34,352 bases of DNA from an uncultured Oscillospiraceae bacterium (GTDB lineage Bacteria; Bacillota_A; Clostridia; Oscillospirales; Oscillospiraceae). Within the stretch, counting starts at the first letter, position 1, and every line of letters starts with the position of its first letter. Under the pieces are notes generated by a model. The model saw only the letters and a program-made list of their open reading frames with translations. It ran no database searches and had not been told where the DNA came from. The stretch lies in the NCBI GenBank assembly GCA_910579155.1, contig CAJTTS010000029.1, positions 1 to 34,352 on the forward strand, given 5' to 3'. This document shows positions 7,079 through 13,091 of the stretch, piece by piece. A program made the translations under genes and the position numbers.

Positions 7079-7107
7079 ATTATAAAACGGCGCCCGCCGA
7101 AAAGCAA
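7079..7107 (-). promoter_or_regulatory. Promoter of the membrane-protein gene
   Basis: On the minus strand: TTGCTT (7107-7102), 17-base spacer, consensus TATAAT (7084-7079). The spacer is the 3' arm of the pepV terminator. Confidence 0.65.
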
Positions 7108-7125
7108 CTGCTTCCCGCGGGCGCC
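7082..7125 (-). terminator. Intrinsic terminator of pepV
   Basis: Read on the minus strand, GGCGCCCGC (7125-7117) pairs with GCGGGCGCC (7097-7089), with a smaller hairpin inside the loop, then GTTTTAT. It lies 13 bases after the pepV stop. Confidence 0.75.
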
Positions 7126-7137
7126 GCGCTTATTCTG

Positions 7138-8538
7138 TCATTCGCACAGGTCGATGATAATGTGGGCAAACAGCTTGGCGGACAGCATCAAATCGCTGAC
7201 CCGCACCCGTTCGTCCGCGCTGTGGAGGTGGGAGTCAAATCCGGGCAGGGAGCAGCCGAAGGCCACGCCGCCGGGGATGTTGTGGACATAGGTGCCGCCG
7301 CCGGTGGACAGGCACTCGCCTTTCAGCCCGGTGTATTCCTCGTACCGCTTGAGCAGCGTTTTGATGAAGGGGCTGTCGGCGGGGACGTGGTGGGAATTTT
7401 CCTGATCGCCATCAAAGGCGAAGCCCTTGGCTTCGAACGCGGCCTTGGCCACGTCCCGGCAGTTTTCCTCGGTGGCGCAGAGGGGGGCGCGGCTGTCGAA
7501 ACGGCCCTCCAGGCCCGTTTCGGTGATCTCCAGCAGGGAGAAGGCCAGGGTCAGCTCGCCGGCGATGGGCTCCCGCTGGGCGATGCCCAAGGCGCGGCCC
7601 TTGTAATCCCCGTGGGGGATAAGGGCGTTCAAATCGTTCAGCGCGTCTTTGCAGCCACCCTCCGCCAGGGGCAGGGCGCACAGCAGGGAAATCAGCCCCG
7701 TGATGGCGTTGTTGCCCCCCTCCGGGTAGGCGGCGTGGGAGTTCTCTCCCTTGGCCCTGATGACGGTCAGGCCGTTCTCGTGGGCGAAGGTGAACTTGAT
7801 CCCCGTGCGGGAGGTGATGTTCCGGGCCACGGGCTGGACGTCGTACATGGTCAGCCCCTCCACCGCCGCAGACGCCTCGCCGGGCAGGATGTTCAGCCGG
7901 AGGCCGCCATGGAGCCACTTCACCCGGGGCAGCTCCTCCTGAGCGGGCCAGGTTTTGGAAAAGGAGGGGCGGAAGCCGCCCTTCTCCGTGTTGATAACCG
8001 GGAAACCCGCGTCGGGAGAGAAGGTAGCGGGGGCGTAGGGATGCCGGGCGAAGTACCAGGCGATGTCCCCGGAGCCGCTCTCCTCGTTGGTGCCCATGAT
8101 GACCTTGCAGTTGCGCTTGAGGGGGATTCCCAGGTCCTTCACCGCCTTCATGGCCAGCAGGGAGGCCGCCACGGGGCCCTTGTCGTCGTCGGTCCCCCGG
8201 CCGTACAGCAGGCCGTCCACCAGCTTGGGGGTATAGGGCTGGGTCACCGTCCAGCCGTCGCCGGGGGCCACCACGTCCAGATGGCCCAGAATATGCAGCG
8301 CGTCCTCGCCGCCGTTCAAGTCGGCGGTGCCCACGTAGCCCTCGTGGTTCTCCACGGCCAGGCCCCACTCCCCGGCCAGGGCCAGCGCCTCCCGCAGGGC
8401 GGCGGCGGGGCCGGGGCCGAAGGGCGCGCCGGGGGCGGGAGCCCCCTCCACGCTGTCGATGGACACCAGGCGGCTTACCGCCTCCACCAGCAGCTTTTCT
8501 TTATCGGCAAAATAGGCTTCGATCTGTTCTCTTATCAT
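7138..8538 (-). CDS. pepV: Dipeptidase PepV-like, M20 family metallopeptidase
   Basis: A 466-residue cytoplasmic di-zinc dipeptidase of the PepV/Sapep branch of family M20, which splits dipeptides taken up or released during peptide use. Metal-site motifs are in order: LGHLDVV (His86, Asp88), GRGTDDDKGP (around Asp118), GTNEESGSGD (Glu152/Glu153), SPDAGFPVINTEKG (Asp176) and a C-terminal HLHSADERV histidine. Length matches the family (about 465-470). The ATG follows a GGGAG Shine-Dalgarno. It has its own promoter at 8584-8612, downstream of a YheO-type regulator on the same strand. Confidence 0.92.
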   Translation of the reverse strand: MIREQIEAYFADKEKLLVEAVSRLVSIDSVEGAPAPGAPFGPGPAAALREALALAGEWGLAVENHEGYVGTADLNGGEDALHILGHLDVVAPGDGWTVTQPYTPKLVDGLLYGRGTDDDKGPVAASLLAMKAVKDLGIPLKRNCKVIMGTNEESGSGDIAWYFARHPYAPATFSPDAGFPVINTEKGGFRPSFSKTWPAQEELPRVKWLHGGLRLNILPGEASAAVEGLTMYDVQPVARNITSRTGIKFTFAHENGLTVIRAKGENSHAAYPEGGNNAITGLISLLCALPLAEGGCKDALNDLNALIPHGDYKGRALGIAQREPIAGELTLAFSLLEITETGLEGRFDSRAPLCATEENCRDVAKAAFEAKGFAFDGDQENSHHVPADSPFIKTLLKRYEEYTGLKGECLSTGGGTYVHNIPGGVAFGCSLPGFDSHLHSADERVRVSDLMLSAKLFAHIIIDLCE

Positions 8539-8583
8539 ATGTATACACTCCCTGCGGTCCTGCCGCCCGTTTGATTAGATTTC

Positions 8584-8612
8584 ATTTTATTCCTTTTCCC
8601 TGTCGTTTACAA
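8584..8612 (-). promoter_or_regulatory. Sigma-A promoter of pepV
   Basis: On the minus strand: TTGTAA (8612-8607), 17-base spacer, TAAAAT (8589-8584). A 9-bp inverted repeat covers the -35 and spacer. Confidence 0.62.
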
Positions 8613-8620
8613 GGGAAAAG
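8593..8620. repeat. Inverted repeat over the pepV promoter
   Basis: CTTTTCCCT (8593-8601) and AGGGAAAAG (8612-8620) form a perfect 9-bp inverted repeat with a 10-base gap. It begins six bases past the regulator's stop and spans the pepV -35. It could be an operator for the neighbouring regulator or the stem-loop ending that gene's message. Confidence 0.55.
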
Positions 8621-8626
8621 CGCCGC

Positions 8627-9262
8627 TTAGCCGCTCTGGTCCACCCCGACCTCCTCCAGGTACTTGTAGATGGTGTACCGGGACACCCCCAGCCGCCCGG
8701 CCACATAGGGCACCGATTTGCGGTAGGAGAAGGCGCTGCGCTCCCGCAGCAGGGAGATGACCTTCAGCCGGTCCTTTTTGGTCAGCGCGTCCAGAGGCTT
8801 GCCCAGGGAGGCCACGCATTGGTCGAACAGGTCCGCCAACTGCCGGGAGTCCCCCGGCTGCCACAGGGCGGAGCGCAGGTCGGACCGGGCGCTCATCAAA
8901 TCCTCCAGAATCCGGTTGGCGAACACCAGGGAGGTGTAGTCGAAGTTGATGCCCAGGGCCAGGTTGTAGTCCTCCCCGATCATGTGGAAGGTGGACGATT
9001 TGGTCTGCCGCCCGTCGGGGGTGGTGGCGGCCAGGTTTACCTGGTCGGTGGTGGCGGCCTGCTCGTCCAGCTCCAGGCCGATGCCCATGATGTCCATGGT
9101 GGAGCCCACCTCCCGGCCCGACACATGGCCGTTGTAGATGGACAGGATGGGGTGGGTGGGCACGCCCATGTCGTGTACCAGCGTCTCGCAGGAGGAGCCG
9201 AACATCTCGGCAATCCCCCGGGCGGTGCGGTCTAAAAATTCAAAGGCTTCGTCTCGGGTCAT
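8627..9262 (-). CDS. YheO-type transcriptional regulator (PAS_6 + HTH_22)
   Basis: A 211-residue DNA-binding regulator. The N-terminal part (about residues 5-115) matches the YheO-like PAS domain, including MFGSSCETLVHDM and HPILSIYNGHVSGREVGS. The C-terminal 60 residues carry the YheO-type helix-turn-helix, ending RKSVPYVAGRLGVSRYTIYKYLEEV. Members regulate enzymes or transporters for small ligands, and here pepV lies immediately downstream, so pepV is a likely target. The start is not certain: AAGGAG lies 12 bases before the ATG at 9262 and only 3 before an in-frame TTG at 9271. It has its own promoter, whose spacer contains a TTTCCCGGGAAA palindrome. Confidence 0.85.
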   Translation of the reverse strand: MTRDEAFEFLDRTARGIAEMFGSSCETLVHDMGVPTHPILSIYNGHVSGREVGSTMDIMGIGLELDEQAATTDQVNLAATTPDGRQTKSSTFHMIGEDYNLALGINFDYTSLVFANRILEDLMSARSDLRSALWQPGDSRQLADLFDQCVASLGKPLDALTKKDRLKVISLLRERSAFSYRKSVPYVAGRLGVSRYTIYKYLEEVGVDQSG

Positions 9263-9305
9263 TGGGGACAATCACTCCTTGGGAAAGGTCGTTGCGGCTT
9301 GGGAT

Positions 9306-9334
9306 ATTATAGCCCCTTTCCCGGGAAAAGACAA
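9306..9334 (-). promoter_or_regulatory. Sigma-A promoter of the YheO-type regulator
   Basis: On the minus strand: TTGTCT (9334-9329), 17-base spacer, consensus TATAAT (9311-9306). The spacer holds the perfect palindrome TTTCCCGGGAAA (9317-9328), a possible autoregulatory operator. Confidence 0.65.
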
Positions 9335-9370
9335 GCCCTGGAGCAGGTTTAAATTGGCGTGGAACAGAAC

Positions 9371-9400
9371 GGAGCGCCGGACCATTGGCCCGGCGCTTCC
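9371..9400 (-). terminator. Hairpin after the sigma/anti-sigma operon
   Basis: AGCGCCGG (9373-9380) and CCGGCGCT (9390-9397) form a perfect stem some 30 bases beyond the stop of the gene at 9433. The following minus-strand bases (GTTCTGTTCC) are only mildly U-rich, so termination is likely but not certain. Confidence 0.5.
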
Positions 9401-9432
9401 GTGGTTTGGCATGTTGTGTTTGATCTTCCGGG

Positions 9433-10131
9433 TCACTGGATGCCCAACTGCTTGATTGCGGCGTCATGCCAGGGGCGCCACTCCATCCACATCTTGACGC
9501 CCTCGTCATTGTTCTGCACATAGTGCTCCGTTCGCTCCCGCTGCTCCGGCGTGAGCTCGTCCAGGGTGTAGGTCACGCCGTCGATGCTGGCGTATTCCGT
9601 GTACACATTGGCCCCGCCGCAGGAGGCAAAGCGGTTATCCTCCACCTCGTAATATTCGGCCCATCCGTAATCCCCAGGGACGCCGCCCACAATCAGATAG
9701 TCCCGATACCCTGTCTCCGGGTCGGTGTTGTCGTAGATGTAGGGCGTATCCGCGCCGATGAGATCGGTGATATCGATGGGCGCTTCCTCCTTGATGGTCA
9801 GCCACAGCCGTCCGTTTTCCTCGGAAATCGGGTTCCTGCTTCCGCCAATCTGTGTGAGTACGTCGGGGCCGCCGGGTATTTTTTCATAGGTCTCTATTCC
9901 TCCGGCGGCCAAATGGAATACCCGCGCGGGCACCCCCGCCGCGACGCACAGCAAGCACCCCGCCGCCAGCGCAGCCGCGATCAGCGCCAAGCGCAAAGGG
10001 CGCGGCCCCTTCCGCCCGGCCGGGCGGCGTTCGCCCTCCAACTGGGCGCAGGTCTCCTCCAACTTTCTGTTTACCATATCGGGCACCTCCACATTTTGTT
10101 CCAAAATTTCGCGCAGCTTCTGTTCCGTCAT
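9433..10131 (-). CDS. Single-pass membrane protein, putative anti-sigma factor
   Basis: A 232-residue protein with a cytoplasmic N-terminus (about 46 residues, charged), one membrane helix near residues 47-68 (LRLALIAAALAAGCLLCVAAGV) and an extracytoplasmic domain of about 160 residues rich in Asp, Glu and Tyr. I recognise no named domain. The role is inferred from position: it starts 3 bases after the ECF sigma gene's stop, with its Shine-Dalgarno (GGAGGGG) inside the end of that gene, so the two are translationally coupled. The layout (short cytoplasmic part, one helix, external part) is that of membrane anti-sigma factors. No zinc-binding ZAS motif is evident. Confidence 0.62.
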   Translation of the reverse strand: MTEQKLREILEQNVEVPDMVNRKLEETCAQLEGERRPAGRKGPRPLRLALIAAALAAGCLLCVAAGVPARVFHLAAGGIETYEKIPGGPDVLTQIGGSRNPISEENGRLWLTIKEEAPIDITDLIGADTPYIYDNTDPETGYRDYLIVGGVPGDYGWAEYYEVEDNRFASCGGANVYTEYASIDGVTYTLDELTPEQRERTEHYVQNNDEGVKMWMEWRPWHDAAIKQLGIQ

Positions 10132-10134
10132 GCT

Positions 10135-10641
10135 CTACCCCTCCTGTTCCGCCTCATAGATCATCTTGAACCCGGCCCGGGCCCGCTTCAACCGGGTCTT
10201 GACCGTGTCCACCTTCAGTCCCATGGCCTGGGCGATCTCCTTCACGGTGAAGCCCTCGCCGTAGTACAGCAGCAGCACCGTGCGGTACTTCTCGTCCAGG
10301 CCGTCCAGCAGGGCCAGGAATTCTACCCGGGCGTGGCCCGGCTCGGCGCAGGCCGCGGGGGCGATTTCCTCCAGGGGGACGCTGCGCGTCCGCTCCCGGA
10401 GGATATCCTGACACTTGCGGATCAAAATGCGCACCAGCCAGGTGCGGAAGTATTGGGGCTGGCGCAGGGTGTCCAGCTTCTCAAAGCAGGCCAGCACCGT
10501 CTCGCCGATGGCGTCCGCCGCGTCCGCGTCGTTGTGGAGATAGCTCCGGGCCACCTTGTACATGGTGCTCTTCTGGCTGTCCATCAGCGCCACGAAGGCC
10601 GCGCCGTCCCCCGCCAGGGCCCGCCGTATCAGTTCTTCCAT
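10135..10641 (-). CDS. ECF-family RNA polymerase sigma factor
   Basis: A 168-residue sigma-70 factor of the extracytoplasmic-function group, with only regions 2 and 4. Region 2 is residues 8-75, including DAADAIGETVLACFEKLDTLRQPQYFRTWLVRIL. Region 4 is residues 108-160, with LDEKYRTVLLLYYGEGFTVKEIA and the recognition helix in VKTRLKRARAGFK. It resembles SigV/SigW-type factors. It is co-transcribed with the putative anti-sigma gene. A TGAACC-17-CGTCTA promoter lies upstream, suggesting it drives its own operon. Likely role: response to an envelope signal sensed by its partner. Confidence 0.9.
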   Translation of the reverse strand: MEELIRRALAGDGAAFVALMDSQKSTMYKVARSYLHNDADAADAIGETVLACFEKLDTLRQPQYFRTWLVRILIRKCQDILRERTRSVPLEEIAPAACAEPGHARVEFLALLDGLDEKYRTVLLLYYGEGFTVKEIAQAMGLKVDTVKTRLKRARAGFKMIYEAEQEG

Positions 10642-10682
10642 ATCTGCCCTTCTTTACTGCGTTGTTGACCGGTCATGTCTAT

Positions 10683-10711
10683 TAGACGGAGATTGGCGGG
10701 CGCTGGGTTCA
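10683..10711 (-). promoter_or_regulatory. ECF-type promoter of the sigma/anti-sigma operon
   Basis: On the minus strand: TGAACC (10711-10706), 17-base spacer, CGTCTA (10688-10683). This is close to the TGAAAC/CGTC pattern of ECF sigma factors and lies about 40 bases before the sigma start. Confidence 0.55.
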
Positions 10712-10753
10712 AGCGGCGGTAAATTTTTGCCGGGGTTCCGGTGAAACCGCGCG

Positions 10754-10782
10754 TTGAAAAGCCCGCCGGACTATGCTAAGAT
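10754..10782 (+). promoter_or_regulatory. Sigma-A promoter of mnmE
   Basis: TTGAAA (10754-10759), 17-base spacer, TAAGAT (10777-10782), with extended -10 TGC. It is divergent from the ECF promoter. Confidence 0.68.
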
Positions 10783-10812
10783 AGGGACAAATTGATTTTG
10801 AGGTGAACCGCC

Positions 10813-12201
10813 ATGAACGATACCATCGCCGCCGTCGCCACCCCCCCGGCCCCCTCCGCCATCGGCATACTCCGCCTGTCCGGACCGGAGGCCGCCGCCA
10901 TAGCGGACCGGGTGTTCACGCCCTTTCGCGGGGGGCCGATGAGGGAGCGCCCCGGCCGGACGCTGGTGTACGGCGCGCTCCACGACCGGGACGGCGCGGT
11001 GATCGACCACTGCCTTTGCACCGTCTCCCGGGCCCCCCACAGCTACACCGGGGAGGATACCGCCGAGCTGCAATGCCACGGCTCCCCCGCCGCGCTGGCC
11101 CTGGGGCTGGAGGCGCTGTTCGCGGCCGGGGCCCGGCAGGCGAAGCCGGGAGAGTTCACCCGGCGGGCGTTTTTGAGCGGCAAGCTGGACCTGACCCGCA
11201 CCGAGGCGGTGGCCGACCTGATCCACGCCGAAACCCCGGCGGCGGTCCGGCAGGCGGCGGGACAGCTTGGCGGGGCGCTGGCGGAGGTGGTGGACGGGAT
11301 TTACGACCGGCTGCGTGACCTGTGCGCCCACTTCCACGCGGTGCTGGACTACCCCGACGAGGACATCGAGCCGTTTGAAATAGAGGAGCTGTCGTCGTCG
11401 CTGTCCGGCGCGGCGGCGGCGCTGGACGCGCTGGCCGCCACCTACCGGCGGGGGCGGCTGCTGAACGAGGGGGCGCCCTGCGCCATCGTGGGGCGGCCCA
11501 ACGCGGGGAAGTCCACCCTGTTCAACGCCCTCTTGGGCTATGAGCGTGCCATTGTGACCCCCATCCCCGGCACCACCAGGGACACGGTGGAGGAGCGGGT
11601 CAACTTTGGCGGGGTGCTGCTGCGGCTCATTGACACGGCGGGGCTGCGGGAGGCGGACAACGAGGTGGAACGGCTGGGGGTGGAGCGCTCCCGGGCCGCG
11701 CTGGAGCGGGCGGAGCTGATTTTTATGGTGGTGGATGGCGCCGAGCTCCCGCTCACAAAAGAGACAGTGGATATTTGGCGGATGGTGGAGCAGACCGGAA
11801 AGCCCTGGGTTTGGATAGTGAGTAAACAGGATGTGACCAGGAAGCGCAGCGGTATGGGGGCGATTGGAGCAGGTGGGAAATCATCCATCCCGACAGTGGT
11901 GCTGTCCGCCAAAACGGGGAAGGGCCTGGACGAGCTGGAGCGGGCGGTGGCGGCGCTGTTTCCGGAGAACGAGGATGTAAAGGCCGGAGCCTTGCTCACC
12001 AACGCCCGCCAGGCGGAGGCGGCGGGCCGCGCCCGCGCCGCGGTGGAGCGGGGGGCGGCGGCGCTGCGCTCGGGCCTGTCCCCCGACGCGGTGGTGGCCG
12101 ACGTGGAGGAGGCCATGTCCGCCCTGGGGGAACTGACGGGGCGGACTGTCAGCGAGGACGTCACCGCCCGGATCTTTGAGCGGTTCTGCGTGGGGAAATA
12201 G
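10813..12201 (+). CDS. mnmE: tRNA-modifying GTPase MnmE
   Basis: A 462-residue GTPase that with MnmG makes carboxymethylaminomethyluridine at wobble position 34 of several tRNAs. The N-terminal formyl-THF-binding domain is residues 1-118 (TIAAVATPPAPSAIGILRLS), followed by the helical domain with an inserted G domain: G1 GRPNAGKS (227-234), G2 TTRD (254-257), G3 DTAG (274-277). The protein ends in the C-x-G-K motif (CVGK) with the functional cysteine. Odd point: the G4 motif, normally NKxD, reads SKQD at 337-340. It sits in a stretch (about 11745-11910) with codons such as ATA, AGT, TCA and GCA that are rare in the rest of the gene. mnmG is not in the window. Confidence 0.95.
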   Translation: MNDTIAAVATPPAPSAIGILRLSGPEAAAIADRVFTPFRGGPMRERPGRTLVYGALHDRDGAVIDHCLCTVSRAPHSYTGEDTAELQCHGSPAALALGLEALFAAGARQAKPGEFTRRAFLSGKLDLTRTEAVADLIHAETPAAVRQAAGQLGGALAEVVDGIYDRLRDLCAHFHAVLDYPDEDIEPFEIEELSSSLSGAAAALDALAATYRRGRLLNEGAPCAIVGRPNAGKSTLFNALLGYERAIVTPIPGTTRDTVEERVNFGGVLLRLIDTAGLREADNEVERLGVERSRAALERAELIFMVVDGAELPLTKETVDIWRMVEQTGKPWVWIVSKQDVTRKRSGMGAIGAGGKSSIPTVVLSAKTGKGLDELERAVAALFPENEDVKAGALLTNARQAEAAGRARAAVERGAAALRSGLSPDAVVADVEEAMSALGELTGRTVSEDVTARIFERFCVGK

Positions 12202-12204
12202 TCC

Positions 12205-12233
12205 GTGACAAGGGCTCTTCCCGGGTGTATAAT
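12205..12233 (+). promoter_or_regulatory. Sigma-A promoter of the SdpI-dtd-mutL operon
   Basis: GTGACA (12205-12210), 17-base spacer, consensus TATAAT (12228-12233), 20 bases before the SdpI-family start. Confidence 0.7.
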
Positions 12234-12253
12234 GGCGGAAAGGAGTGGATACG

Positions 12254-12643
12254 ATGGAATGGTTTGATCAGGCGATGCTGTTGGTCAATGTTTTTGCTGT
12301 GCCCGCCCTTCTGTTGGGCTTCGGATGGCGATTCATGAAAAAACCGCCCCAGGACATCAACGGCGCATACGGCTACCGCACTTCCATGTCCATGAAGAAC
12401 CAGGACACCTGGGAATTTGCCCACCAGGTGTGCGGGCGGGTCTGGTGGCGAATGGGCTGGCTTGTGTTGGCGCTGTCGGCGGCCCTCCTGGCGTGGATGG
12501 AGACCCGCCCAGGGGGAGAGCAGACCAACTGGCTGTTGGGCACTTTGGCGGCGCTTGCGGAAGCGGCGGTGGTTATCCTCACAATCATCCCGGTGGAGCG
12601 GGCGCTGAAGAAAACCTTTGACAAAGAGGGAAACAGACGATAA
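12254..12643 (+). CDS. SdpI family membrane protein
   Basis: A 129-residue membrane protein with three hydrophobic segments (about residues 8-26, 68-85 and 92-112). Between the first two lies the SdpI-family signature NGAYGYRTSMSMKNQDTWEFAH. In Bacillus, SdpI gives immunity to the toxin SdpC, but most family members, like this one, stand alone with unknown function. AAGGAG at 12240-12245 is 8 bases before the ATG at 12254; a GTG at 12245 overlaps it and is rejected. It is first gene of a tight operon with dtd (12-base gap) and mutL, which need not mean a shared function. Confidence 0.82.
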   Translation: MEWFDQAMLLVNVFAVPALLLGFGWRFMKKPPQDINGAYGYRTSMSMKNQDTWEFAHQVCGRVWWRMGWLVLALSAALLAWMETRPGGEQTNWLLGTLAALAEAAVVILTIIPVERALKKTFDKEGNRR

Positions 12644-12655
12644 GGAGGACCTGCA

Positions 12656-13090
12656 ATGAGAGCGGTTGTGACCCGGGTGAAAAACGCCCGGGTAGAAATA
12701 GACGGAAACGTAAACGGGTCCATTGAGCGGGGCTTTCTGGTGCTCCTGGGGGTGGGCCCGGAGGATACGGAGGCTGTCGCCGATAAGATGGCGGACAAGG
12801 TGTGCGGCCTGCGCGTCTTCGAGGACGAGAACGAGCGGATGAACCGGAACCTGGCGGCGGTGGGCGGGGCCCTGCTGGTGGTCAGCCAATTTACCCTGTA
12901 CGCAGACACCTCCTCCCGGCGTCCGGGATTCTCCCACGCCGCCAAGCCGGAGCTGGCCGTCCCCCTCTATGAGCGGTTCATGGCGCAGTGCCGGGAGAAG
13001 GGCTTCCGGGTGGAGCACGGCGAGTTTGGGGCGGACATGCAGGTGTTCTCTCAGAACGACGGGCCGGTGACGATATTACTAGAGGTATAA
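12656..13090 (+). CDS. dtd: D-aminoacyl-tRNA deacylase
   Basis: A 144-residue homodimeric enzyme that removes D-amino acids (and glycine mischarged on tRNA-Ala) from tRNA. Both signatures are complete: SQFTLYAD in the middle and the C-terminal NDGPVTILLEV with the cross-subunit Gly-cisPro pair. The N-terminus MRAVVTRVKNARVEIDG is typical. The Shine-Dalgarno AAGGAGG directly follows the stop of the SdpI-family gene. The stop is separated by one base from mutL. Confidence 0.95.
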   Translation: MRAVVTRVKNARVEIDGNVNGSIERGFLVLLGVGPEDTEAVADKMADKVCGLRVFEDENERMNRNLAAVGGALLVVSQFTLYADTSSRRPGFSHAAKPELAVPLYERFMAQCREKGFRVEHGEFGADMQVFSQNDGPVTILLEV

Positions 13091-13091
13091 T

